Assembly (NCBI GenBank): GCA_963580455.1
Contig: OY756961.1
Coordinates: 4,569,001-4,633,000 of the forward strand
DNA length: 64,000 nt
From: Euonymus europaeus
Lineage: Eukaryota; Streptophyta; Magnoliopsida; Celastrales; Celastraceae
Reading direction: 5' to 3'
Of this stretch, positions 25,801-36,299 are shown in pieces. The position numbers and the translations under genes were made by a program. Each line of letters begins with the position of its first letter. Positions within the stretch are counted from its first letter, which is position 1. Below the pieces are notes generated by a model. It ran no database searches, was not told the origin of the DNA, and was given only the letters and a program-made list of their open reading frames with translations.

Positions 25801-27618
25801 CTCTTTTTTTAACAACATAGGCCCTTATTTTACCCGGAAATGTAAATAATTGTTTATAAACAGCCACGCATGATAAGTTGAGGATTTTAGTTATCCCCCT
25901 TGTCCCCCCTTCCCCCAAAATAAAATAAAGAAGACAAGAAAGTTGAGAGCTTTAGATACTTGATAAATAATTTTGCTTTTATACGTTGTGTGTTCTCCTC
26001 ATGTAAACCCGTGGCAGTATCCTCTGTATTTTTACAAAGGAAATTCGTTTATATTTCTTATTTCTTTGTATAATTAATTCCATTCCATACATGATGGCAC
26101 ATGCTTAAGTAAATTATCATAGGGAGGCAGCTTACACGGACGGTTCATGGATGCAACACCATTTGCCAGTTCAGTGAAGGAGAGAGCTAATGAGAAGGAT
26201 ACTTCATCAGAGTCTAAATCTCTAGTCGATGAGCTCGGTGAAATGTTAAGAGAGAAAGGATTTAATTATCACGGTGCTGAGGTATTATATAGTGGGGTCT
26301 ATGGAATGGAACTTACATGCGAAATTTTTATTGGGCCTGTTTATTACCAACGGCTACGGCACATGGTTTCAGACAAATATCAGGTAAGCCCTTTTCTGGT
26401 GTTCCCTTGACAATATTTTTGAAGCTGAAGCGAGTGTTTGAAAGTTGTGAGTCATGACTTATATTCCATGGTTCAAGTCTTATGTCCATTGTATCTATTT
26501 CAAGTGAGGTAGGCTTGCAATGATAATAATGATGGTCATGACGACTCCAATAACAACCATGATAATAATGATGCGAAATTTCTTCTGTTTCTACTTATAA
26601 CTTGTGTCCTTGGCATTTTGCTTTGCTTCTTGTTGGCGGCCAAACAGCTGAAAATTTTCATTTGTGGGTAGATTTTAGAATGTAAATAAAGTTGTTCGTG
26701 CCTTTCAAAAGTGTTCAGTTGTCTGGAAATTTTGTGTTTATTGGTATAAGAATCAACTATCATGTGCTAATGAGCCCCTGATGGATGCAGTGGTGGGCAC
26801 CATTAGTAAGCTGTTTCTCATGATGCCAATTGCTGCCAGGCATTCTAGCATGTGGATTGTCTCAAAATTTGCATGGAAAATGTATTCATAGGTCTAGTAC
26901 ACTCCCCGTAAGTTGAAGCTCAGTGATAGCTGGACTTGAGCTTTATTAGTTTGGTTGATATTTCAGGATTGAATAGTGCCCCTTTGCAAATGCTTATAAT
27001 CAATAATATACTGGTCCTTTATTTGGCGGAAAATTTATGATTCAGTGACCAGGTGTCATTCCTGTCTGAAGAATTAAGTTTATGGAGGACTCTAGAACAC
27101 TAGTTAGTGATCTTCTTTTTCTTGCTCCTTTGTACAGCTCTGTCCAGTAAATGGTCAATCACTGTGTTGCATGTTTATTCACTAATGAGTTTTACATACT
27201 TGGCGTTCAGGTTCGTTCCACTGGAAGGGTTGACCATGCTACTCGACAGCCTATTAAAGGAAGGAAGCATGGTGGAGGTATCCGCTTTGGGGAAATGGAA
27301 CGAGATGCCATGCTTGCTCATGGGGCAGCGTATTTGTTGCATGACAGGCTGCATACATGTTCTGATTACCATATTGCTGATTTGTGTTCACTATGTGGAA
27401 GCATCCTCACAACAGTGTACAACCAGTCACAAAAGCGACCCGTACGACAGATTGGAGGGCTACCTCCTGGAAGGGCTCCCAAGAAGGTCACTTGTAATGC
27501 ATGTCAAACAAGTAAAGGAATGGAGACTGTTGCAATGCCTTACGTTTTTCGATATTTGGCTGTGGAACTGGCAGCTATGAACATAAAGATGACCCTCCAG
27601 TTAAAAGAAGAGCAGTAG
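10891..27618 (+). CDS. NRPA2: DNA-directed RNA polymerase I second-largest subunit
   Basis: Catalytic-core subunit of nucleolar Pol I, which transcribes 45S rRNA. 27 exons: 10891-11080, 11310-11392, 11491-11616, 13407-13483, 14449-14512, 14787-14857, 15272-15349, 15436-15481, 16240-16420, 16503-16555, 16708-16781, 16894-17011, 17542-17635, 19230-19345, 20071-20198, 20304-20383, 20884-21125, 21217-21381, 21539-21703, 21812-21886, 23054-23157, 23235-23310, 24190-24309, 24404-24544, 25395-25607, 26123-26383, 27211-27618. They sum to 3549 bp, 1182 aa, the usual plant NRPA2 length. Visible marks: [18 protein letters not shown] (from 777), [12 protein letters not shown] (from 903), [18 protein letters not shown] near the end, and a C-terminal zinc ribbon with C1106, C1109, C1142, C1145. 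LPPGRAPKK in the ribbon and the overall match point to Pol I rather than Pol II, III, IV or V. Intron 1 is AT-AC; three SINEs and a MITE sit in other introns. Confidence 0.96.
11081..11309 (+). other. U12-type AT-AC intron (NRPA2 intron 1)
   Basis: The intron opens with ATATCCTT at 11081-11088, the full U12 AT-AC donor consensus, and ends in AC at 11308-11309. CTACTTAAC (11291-11299), close to the U12 branch consensus TTCCTTAAC, puts the branch adenosine about 11 nt before the 3' end, the normal U12 spacing. Removing exactly this interval joins phase 1 to phase 2 and gives [14 protein letters not shown], matching the family. A GT-AG alternative (GT at 11089, AG at 11319) puts a stop codon at the join. 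Confidence 0.9.
12074..12095. repeat. (AT)n microsatellite in NRPA2 intron 3
   Basis: About 11 AT units in the 1.8-kb intron between exons 11491-11616 and 13407-13483. Nothing else in that intron is recognisable. Confidence 0.85.
17772..17923 (-). mobile_element. SINE (family B) with 13-bp target duplication, NRPA2 intron 13
   Basis: A 152-bp insertion. Read on the minus strand it has a tRNA-like head with an A-box-like ATAGTGGTAGAG and then a body with GGCTAAGGTCTCCGTACATC, ending in a T-rich tail (the A-rich run at 17773-17792 on the plus strand). Flanking repeats TTTGATAGGCTTT (17759-17771) and TTTGATAGACTTT (17924-17936) differ by one base. The same body recurs at 22555-22753, 24726-24895 and about 31965-32092. 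Confidence 0.8.
18661..19197. mobile_element. MITE-like element, NRPA2 intron 13
   Basis: A 537-bp AT-rich block that begins GAGTGTGTTTGGAATATG, with its reversed end reading GAGTATGTTTGGATATTA. Further inward, AAAACTGTTTTT-type sequence is mirrored on both sides. The centre has a long pyrimidine-rich run (about 18840-18970). There is no open frame of note and I could not fix a target duplication. The end sequence is typical of plant hAT/Harbinger-derived MITEs. Confidence 0.5.
22555..22753 (-). mobile_element. SINE (family B related) in NRPA2 intron 20
   Basis: A 199-bp insertion flanked by perfect TAGATTATTG repeats (22545-22554 and 22754-22763). Read on the minus strand it contains a B-box-like GTTCAAATCCTGG followed by AAACAGC and then GGGAGTAAGGTTGCGCATTC, a body shared by many plant tRNA-derived SINEs. 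It lies in the 1.2-kb intron between exons 21812-21886 and 23054-23157. Confidence 0.75.
24726..24895 (-). mobile_element. SINE (family B) in NRPA2 intron 24
   Basis: A 170-bp insertion. On the minus strand it has an A-box-like TGGCCCAGTGGTAAAG, then GGGATAAGGTCTGCATACAT and a T-rich tail. Flanks ATATAATTCCATG (24713-24725) and ATATAACCCCATG (24896-24908) agree at 11 of 13 bases and are taken as an aged target duplication. Confidence 0.7.
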
Positions 27619-29329
27619 CCTGATAGCTTATATGTTGTAATATAAGTGAAACCATACTTCTCTGAAGAAGATGATTTCGACATGGAACCGACATCCCCTA
27701 TACTTAAAAGAGTCAGTCTTCCAATGAGAGTTTCCAGGTAGAGTCAGGTGGTTCAGAATTCCCGTTCCCCTGCATATTTATCTTTTATTTTAATAGTTTA
27801 TCGATATATTTCTGTTGTATTGGAATTGTTGTGTAATCGTACAAGGGGCCAATCTTTTGACTGCCGACAAATTTCTTCCTGTGGATCTTCTATGCCTTCG
27901 TTGCTATTACATTGTCTCACGTCTACCCGATTCATTATAATGTATTTTTTTTGTATACTTGGTTTGCTAATAAATATTTTTTGGAAAGCCATTATAAATA
28001 TAATGTACTGTTTTATATCTCAATTATACACCAGAAGTCGATACACGCTTATGGTATGAAACATTATTGTGAAGCTGAGAAATCCTTAGAACTGTGTGAG
28101 CTGTTACTAATGTGATGGTTTGTTATGAGCTTTGTTGATGCTGGGCCCATATACTTATTAGATTATTTATAATAGATATTCTTCTCGTACATTTTTTTCA
28201 TCGATTTACAGTTTTTTAAATAAACATCTAAACATCTGTTACTTTAAATTATACTCTAAATCATTTAATTATTCAATTTTACAATCAGTTTTTATTTAAT
28301 TAAGCTCAATCTATTGTTATGTGGTAGTTGATTTGTGTGACCATTAATGTGATAGTTGGATTTTTGTGGTTAGAAATATGGTGCTTGATTGTGTGGTTAC
28401 TTATTGTGAATTTAAAATTAATATTTTTTACGGTATATTTTTATGTATTTAAAATAATACATTTTAAATATGAATTAGTCTAAATCATTTTAATATTTGT
28501 CTGTAAGAAATGGATTAATCAAAATATAATTAATATTATATGCATTAAATATTAATGACTAAATATAAAATTAGTGAATTAATCTGAGTCATTGATCTAT
28601 TGAATCGACGACCTAGATTTAATAGATTTTAATCAAAATAATAGTGAGAGGGAGAAAAGTGAGGTTGCGGCAAAAAATAATAATTTTTTAATAAAAAAAT
28701 CCAATTTTGCTATAGTAATGCTAGAAGTTCAGTCGCACTATGACAAAGTTGGACTTTGCAGTATAAATTACTGTGATTGTTGTGGATCAAATTCTCATAA
28801 AAAGACGTAATAAAAACTCCAAATTAGAGTGCAATGTGTGTATGAATTGACTGATGCAGGTGGTCTTAGGGGTGGCAAAAATTCACGATCATGCGTCATT
28901 AAGCCTAACCGGTTTTACTTGTCTCTTTTTAGGCCCAAACCCATTAACATGTATATATACATGTATTATATACATATGTAAAACTGCGCAAGTGGATTGA
29001 CTACTGCTTATTTTTTGTGTGGTGTTCATCAGGTGAGCTTGAGGCTTGAGTTAAGAGAGCTTTTCAATCTAGGAGAAGCAATAGAATTGTACTCATGGCC
29101 AAGTGACCAACTCCGCTTCTGGTTGTTTCTTTATCGGCCTCACCTCACCGAGTATGAAATATGGAGGTATGTTTCGCTTGACCATGGTATCTAATGCAGA
29201 TGCAGTTTTGAGGCAGCAACAAAGTATATCGATTGACATACATGAGCGACCAATCTGCCATGCAGATCTAATTTCGGGGCAGCTCCTTTAAATTCATTTT
29301 TTGCAAGCGTTTCAACCCTAACTTTGTTT

Positions 29330-29575
29330 GAGCGTCATTTTTAGAGAGAGAGAAACACCTAAAGAGTGGTTGAGAGATTGTGTGAGCTTAAATATTTGTA
29401 TTAGAGTTGTTCTCTTAACTTGTAATCTCTTCTCTAATATAGTGCAACTATCCTCACTGCCCTTGTACATAAGTTTTACGCTAAACCACATAAATCTTGT
29501 CCCCCTTTCATATTTGCTTTGATTTTATGCTATTTGTTAGTGTGGATATTAGGTTTTCGCACACCACCATGTTAA
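29330..29575 (+). mobile_element. degenerate Copia-type LTR remnant
   Basis: Sequence resembling the R-U5 part of plant Copia LTRs: a GAGAGATTGTGTGAG stretch, TGTAATCTCTTCTCTAATATAG, then TACGCTAAACCACATAAATC and TTTTCGCACACCACCA. No internal domain, paired LTR or target duplication was found, so the borders are uncertain. Confidence 0.35.
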
Positions 29576-29671
29576 ATGATTTGATTACATTACAACTCGT
29601 GTTATTTATTTTTCATATTTTGTTTGTCTTGATATTATTCATTGAACCCAATATAAATAAATATATATAAT

Positions 29672-29678
<7 letters not shown>

Positions 29679-29710
<32 letters not shown>
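29679..29710. repeat. (AT)n microsatellite
   Basis: About 16 uninterrupted AT units within a longer TA-rich stretch from about 29650. Confidence 0.9.
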
Positions 29711-29712
<2 letters not shown>

Positions 29713-30251
29713 TCTTATAAAGTAATGATTTTTGTCCCCCTAGTGCTTAGTGAAAGTTTCTTGGGAGATGATCTCTATTGCTTATTTGTTGAGTTTTAAT
29801 TCATTCAAAGTTCAATTAATCAGGTATGTATTTAAAACGAGAAATTCAACTTCGAACGAGATGTCTAAATATCAAATTTAGATTAACAACAAATTTGATC
29901 GAAGATTCCTCCACCAAATATGTTTGGAATGAAGAAATATAACTACTTCTCAAGTTTCAAATCATTCAGAATTCGTTTGTTATATTGAGTATAGTATAAT
30001 AAAGTCAAAAACCCTCTTATAATATCTAGAATGCCGAGCTTGGGAGAGGAAACTAGCAAAGTTATCAACTTTTCATGTGTTAACGGGCAGATGCACATTT
30101 AGCAAAGGCACAAACTTCCAGCACAGGCATTCTCATCCAAGACCCTAACGCAAAAGCAAAATTGAGCGACGGAAATAATAAGATTGGCATGACATAGTTG
30201 CTTTGAAGTGAAGAAAATGCAAACCAGTTTCCGATTCCAATAAAAACTGCT

Positions 30252-33200
30252 CTAAGATAGATTAAATATCTGTGCTGGCCAAGTGAACTTCCGACCACTA
30301 GAACCAACTGCAGTAGTTTCCAATGAAATGTCAATGGTACGGTGCGGTTCAGCACGGACAATGCTGATGCGCAGATGGATCTGGGCAGCAGGATAATCAG
30401 CAGTGCCAACTTTTGAAGACTTATCAGCACTTGGTTTTTCAAGTGATATGGCCATCGGTTCACGGAAGGTAAGGACAGTCTGTGACCAGTGAGTCTTGGG
30501 AGTGTATGGTGATGTAGATAAAACAACTGGCATTTCTTTGCAAAATCTGCTGGTGAAGCCAGTCTCAAACCACAAAACCACCCCATAACACCAGGTCATT
30601 TCAGATTGGAGCTGAGAGGAGTAACTTGCAGGACTTGTCCTCTTTGGTTCCAGCTCAACGCTTGTTGTAAAATCCACCTCATCAGGCTTCATTGTCGCCA
30701 AGTCAAAGTTCTGAAAGGAGGGTGAAGGAAGCAGAGGATACACAATCAATCTTCATTGCTAGATAATCAAAACATAGATTTCCCAATCAACTTTGACATG
30801 CATAACACGCATGATTATAATGACAAGTTCCAATGTGCTTCTTTTTTGGCACTGAAAGTTAATACTTAATAGTGAAAACGAAAATGGCCCAAATCCCAAC
30901 CATAATATGAAAGCCCCTAGCCCATTCTCTTAAGATGGAGAGGATCCCTAGAATTGAAGGGACAATCCATTTCGAAGGGTCATTAGCTCTATTGCCACAT
31001 GTTCAGGTAAGATGTTACGTCAGAGCCTAAGTACTCGAGTCATATCACAAAATATAAGCAATTTCGAATACTGTTCAACAGCACATGCATCTTAGAAGTT
31101 GAAAATGAAATGGATTCCACCTATACCTGGAGAACCACAGTATCAGTTATCAAATCACAATCATCCACAACATCAACAATAGGAAACTTAGCAGCATCTT
31201 GCACAAGTTCCTTGCCAATACAAGACATGTTGAAACTATATACATTTTCCCAGAATGGAAGACTGGTACCACCTCTTCCAAATCCCGCAACAAACTACAA
31301 AAGACGTGAGTTGAGAATTGGGCAGGAAAATCATGACCTTGCATCAGCAAAAGAAAAAACTTCAAAGAAAGAAAAGCACTTACCATTGTTGCTGTGTCAG
31401 GGAGGATGGCACCTCCAGGCTTTAGCCACCGATCTCGTGCAAAGAGCACTGAGTTGAGCATGGACTCATAAAGTAAGCAATATCCCATCCATTCACTTAC
31501 TAATACATCTATACTATGAGGTTGAATTTGGAAGGATTTATGGAGATCTTCCGCCATACTATGAACCACTTCTATCACCCCAGTGCCCCGGTTACTGTCC
31601 GTAGATTGAGACCGCCAAAAACCATTGTCTTTTGCAATCTGCAACATGACATGGCAGAGCAATGGTGAAAAAATAATAAAGAGAACAAACTGAACTATAT
31701 AACTGCTAGAAAAGCTCACCTGAGTAGCCACTGCAGCCATCTTCTCACTAGCTTCAACTGCAATAACTCTTGAAGCCCCTGCTTGGGCTGCAAAGAGACT
31801 ATCACGGAAAATGTAATAAGTAAAAACAATATCCCACGGAGCAACAAGCAGCAGGAAAATGTTATGCAAGAAATTGGCTAATGCTTTTATACATTACTAA
31901 CACACAGATACTAGCCACTCTAATCACTGAATGGATAATGATATAGAAATTTAACTAGATAAAAAAAGATAAACAACTCTCAAGCACAAACCTCCAACTG
32001 CCAACAGTAGGAGACATGCAAGATGTATGCTGATATTACCCCCACATAATATGTGGAGAGGCTGGGTAATGCATCATTTATCTATATGCTACCAAGCGTG
32101 AACATTGTGATAATCGCCAGCACCATAGAAGATTTCTGTGCCAAGCAAGCAGCCTGACTAGGTGTTTAAAAAAATATTAACTGCTTTGTACAGAAGCTTC
32201 ATTGTACCATTTTAACTGTAAAATCAAAAGGAAATCATAATGGAAGCATTTAACAAATTATTGTAAATTTTGAAATAAAATTTTCACTGAAATCTATGCA
32301 GCACTAGGGGGATGCTTGGTTCCAAGTATTTCACAGACCATGAATCCCACTAGAATCATGTTGGCAAAGATTACCCAACAAAGTTGCATGTGGCGGTGCA
32401 ACCGTGACTACTAATGCACTTGTGAAGTACATATACAGAAACTATATATATTACTCATTTGTGGCATTTCATTTTTCTTTTTTATTTTAAAATGTTGCCT
32501 AAGAGGACACTAGAAGTTCATAACTAAAGAATTAAGACATTTTCATGGAGCACATATTTTCACAGGTGAGCTTTCCAGTTGATAATTTAAAGAAAGTTCA
32601 ATCATTGGAAACATTACCAAAGATAATTCCACCATAGAATTAATTGTGTACTGGATAAATCTAGAGGTACACTTTTTTTTTCAAAAAAGAAAACACTAGT
32701 TTCTCTAATAAAAAGAAACCACTCATGGCCATCTTACCTGAGTACGCCAGTGCCACAACCTAAATCCATCACAACTGCACCATTCATCAGAGAAGGATTT
32801 TTCAAAATAGCTTGCCCATAAGCATTCATTCTTACCTGCATAAGCAGAGTATAAAAATCTGAACGGTACAATAAACTTGAGGACCATGTTAAGACTGCAA
32901 GAAAATACCTTATCGCCTATCATCTCTCTGTGGATGCCAAATGAACTATATGCCCCAAAATAATTTTCATTAACGTTCTTGATATCCTTTGCAGCAAGAT
33001 TCACAAGAGATCCCCTGGACAACGTATCTTTCGAATCAGACAACTCTTTGCGTTCTTTCATATCCCCATCACTTTTCAAAGAACGTGCCATGTCCAAGTG
33101 CCCATTGGAAGAAAAAGCAACTTCTGCAATCCCATTGTCATCCAGGGAACCAGAATTTGAGGCCAATTTTTTCCCAGTATTCTCATCATCAATGCAGATC

Positions 33201-34170
33201 TCCTCAAAATTTTCCAGATGGCTCATAAGTTCCTCTTTATGGACAAATGTGTTAGAGTCGTCTTCACCTTCTTCACATTCCCCAAAACTATACAAAAGAG
33301 CATCATCTGGCAAAAAAGGATTTAGATATTTATCATCCTCCAAGCAAACCTTGATATCGTTTAAGTTTCCAGCTTCATGTAAATGATTTAGTAAATCCTG
33401 GTTGTCAAGACATACATGACCGCAACTCCAACATCTTATATCTTTTACCTAGCAACCAAAAGTAAAACAACAGATGAAGTGAAAAAAGAAAAGAAAAGAA
33501 ATCAAAGACATGAACTTCCACTTCGCCATTGAATTCCAATTTTTCCAAACTTAACTGGAATTTCAGGAGTGATGGTAAAAAGTGTTTATCAGGGAACCCT
33601 ATACATGGTTTCTGCTTTCTGATTGATACACACGATAATCATTATAGATTGAGCGAACCATAACCACCTAAATTGGTAACAAGAAAGAGTGTTAAAATTC
33701 CATTGTTCTGCTTCCTGACAATCCGTTAGAAGCTAACTTTTCTAGTAAAGTTTCCTACAAAGTAATCCTCGAATTCAAGTTCATTTCTACACCTAGCATT
33801 CGACTTTGATTTAAATTATAAATTGCAAAACCAAATCAAAAACCAATTTTCTGCTGCTTACCTCAGACCGCACATAGTTGATGAGCTTGAACGAACCATA
33901 GAAATCCAAATTTAAGGCATTCTTAATAGCATAAAAATCAAAGTGGTGGCTTCCACGGCAGTGCTCGAATAGGGCATCGCAGGATGCGTGCATAGAGTCA
34001 CAGAACAAACACACAATATCATCAGAGCCAGAATCTTCTTCTCCTCCCTCTTCATTATCCATCCAATCGTTCCATTCTTCACTACCTTCTCCTCCTTCTT
34101 CGAATTCATTTTCAGATTCTTCAGGTGGAGGTTGTAGTGCGCGTGTCTCGTGATTTTTTGTGCTCGCCAT
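30252..34170 (-). CDS. PRMT3: protein arginine N-methyltransferase 3
   Basis: Type I arginine methyltransferase that methylates ribosomal protein S2 in known systems; plant PRMT3 acts in pre-rRNA processing. Seven exons: 33862-34170, 32909-33448, 32738-32835, 31720-31798, 31384-31638, 31127-31294, 30252-30710; 635 aa, slightly longer than the roughly 600 usual. The N-terminus is acidic, then comes the PRMT3-specific C2H2 finger (C54, C57, H70, H75), a second Cys pair (CWSCGH) at the start of exon 2, SAM motif I VMDLGCGTG (D307), the double-E loop with E391 and E400, and the THW motif at 556-558. All catalytic landmarks are present. I chose the ATG at 34170; an in-frame ATG at 34251 would add 27 residues that look like leader sequence. 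The gene converges on NRPA2. Confidence 0.95.
31965..32092 (-). mobile_element. degenerate SINE (family B) in PRMT3 intron 4
   Basis: Read on the minus strand it shows the family B features in order: CTCCACATATTATGTGGGGG, then GCATACATCTTGC, then GAGAGTTGTTTATC and a T-rich tail. No clear target duplication remains and the head is shortened, so the limits are approximate. Confidence 0.5.
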
Positions 34171-34289
34171 GACTCTCGTCGGTGCAAATAGGGGACGAAG
34201 TTCGTTAAACCCTACTGAAACCCTCGAACCATGAAAATAGATTAAGCTCAAGTTATGGGCTATGGCTTCTAAGGGCCCTTAAAATTCTT

Positions 34290-34376
34290 AAAAGGAGCCC
34301 ATCATCAAAGTCTAGCAAGGCCCAAACTTAAATGTGCTCAATCTGAAGCTAATATCCATCATGGGCCTTGGCCCAG
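34290..34376 (-). promoter_or_regulatory. site II cluster upstream of PRMT3
   Basis: Four GGCCCA/TGGGCC-type motifs lie 125-205 bp upstream of the PRMT3 start codon: AGCCCA 34296-34301, GGCCCA 34319-34324, TGGGCC 34362-34367 and GGCCCA 34370-34375. Such clusters are common in plant ribosome-biogenesis promoters. The function is inferred. Confidence 0.55.
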
Positions 34377-34428
34377 ATTTAGACCTGGCAGTCTGGCACA
34401 TCCAACTTGGCCATTTAGGCCGAAATGG

Positions 34429-36299
34429 ATAGTGAATTAAATTACACATGTGCGCCTTCTCTCTCGCTCGGTTTAACGAGATGTATCTGCAAGAGGGTAA
34501 CTCTGGTGCGGCCGGCGACGGTTTTGTTTTCTCTGGAATCGTTTCTTCAACAGTTAATCCTTCAATGGTTGATCCTTTCTTGTTCCTCTCACTCGCATAA
34601 CATTTTTTATTTCACCTCCTACTCCAATTGTATGTGTTGTGTAATTACGATGTCTGGTTTATGTCAGACTTTGGAATTTCCACTGGTTGGGGCTGCGTAG
34701 TTTGTCAAATTTGGTTTTGGGTGTGAAGCTGAATCGCTCTCATGGTATCTTTAGTAACTGAGTCTCAGTTCATCCAAAGCATTTGTGCTATTGTGGTAAA
34801 GGGTCAGTGGGAATGTCTGTTGAAACCCAAATTCGGTTTGTGTCTCTCGTCGACAAACATTCAACAGCTATTGCTGCAACTTTCTTTATATAACTGCGGT
34901 CCTTCTATTTCGTGGCCATTCTTTAAATGGACTGAATCTTCAATACCCAATTACAAGCACTCTTTGCAATCCACATGGACCATGGTTCACATTCAACAGC
35001 TATTGCTGCAACTTTCTTTATATAACTGCGGTCCTTCTATTTCGTGGCCATTCTTTAAATGGACTGAATCTTCAATACCCAATTACAAGCACTCTTTGCA
35101 ATCCACATGGACCATGGTTCACATTCTCACAGAGTACAAACACTTCAAAACTGCACAGGATTTGCTTGAAAAGATTGCATATAAGGATTTTTTGTCATCG
35201 CCATCTGTTTTGGGTGCTTTAGCGAGGACACATAGTGACCCAGATGTGAATTCTCAGGTTTTGAGTTGGCTTGTGTTATTTTATGCGAACTCGAAGATGA
35301 CCCAGGAGGCCATTCAAGTGTTTGAGCATATGAGACGTCATGGATTTAGTCTGCATTTGCATGCTTGTACTGTATTGCTGAACTCTTTGGCGAAAGAGAG
35401 GCTAACTGATACAGTGTGAAAAATTTATAAGAAGATGGTTAGAGCTGGGATTGTTGCCAATATTCATGTATATAATGTGTTGATTCATGCTTGTTGCAAG
35501 TCCGGTGATTTGGAGAAGGCAGAAAAGTTGCTGAGTGAGATGGAGTTGAATGGTGTTTTTCCTGATCTTTTTACCCACAATACTATGATTTCATTGTATC
35601 GTAAAAAGGGTGTGCATTATGAAGCGTTGTGTGTTCAGGAGAGGATGGAAAGGGGAGGAATTAGTCCTGATATTGTTACTTATAATTCACTTATTTATGG
35701 GTTTTGTAAAGAAGGTAGAATGAGAGAGGCTGTAAGGCTTCTTAAGGAAATTAAGGGCGCTGATGCAAATCATGTGACTTACACTACTCTGATCGGTGGC
35801 TATTGTAGAGCAAATGATCTAGATGAGGCTTTAAGATTGCGTGGGGTGATGGAGGCCAAGGCATTGTCTCCAGGGGTTGTTACATACAATACAATTCTCC
35901 GCAAATTGTGTGCAGAAGTCAGGATAAAGGATGCAAATAAACTTTTGAATGAGATGAGTGAAAAGAAAGTTGAACCAGATAACATTACATGTAACACATT
36001 AATTAATGCTTATTGCAAGATTGGAGATATGCGATCTGCACTTAAAGTGAAGAACAATATGTTGCAGGCTGGATTGAAGCTTGACCAGTTTACTAACAAG
36101 GCACTGATTCATGGGTTCTGTGAGGAGCGGGAGATAGAGAGTGCCAAAGAAATATTGTATGACATGCTCAGTGCAGGACTTTCTCCTAGTTATTGCACCT
36201 ACTCGTGGATTGTGGATGGCTACTGCAATCAAGACGATAAAGAGGCCATTGTTAGAATCCTTAATGATTTTGTGACCAGAGGACTTGGCGTCGATCTCT
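34429..36299 (+). pseudogene. PPR pseudogene, left half of a PPR-KEG chimera
   Basis: Close copy of the intact PPR gene at 41799-43553 together with its 5' flank (homology starts near 34429 against 41471). The frame opens at an ATG at 34742. A perfect 132-bp tandem duplication (34861-34992, repeated 34993-35124) adds 44 codons in frame. A TGG codon of the parent is TGA here (35417-35419). An internal ATG at 35435 opens a 322-codon frame with PPR motifs that runs into the joined KEG DNA and ends at 36403 with about 35 residues of out-of-frame KEG sequence. The copy stops at 36299, equal to parent position 43224, about 110 codons before the parent's stop. The full protein cannot be made. Confidence 0.93.

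Larger units (their letters stand above)
27619..30251. other. convergent NRPA2-PRMT3 intergenic region
   Basis: An AT-rich gap of 2.6 kb between two 3' ends. It contains the probable NRPA2 3' UTR, an LTR-like remnant (about 29330-29575) and an (AT)n tract. I find no coding region; the short open frames here have no family signature. Confidence 0.6.

Noticed and set aside
34171..34251. Upstream in-frame ATG of PRMT3 (adds 27 residues)
   Set aside because: The extra residues look like translated leader and the downstream ATG leads directly into the acidic N-terminus. It is kept as an alternative only.
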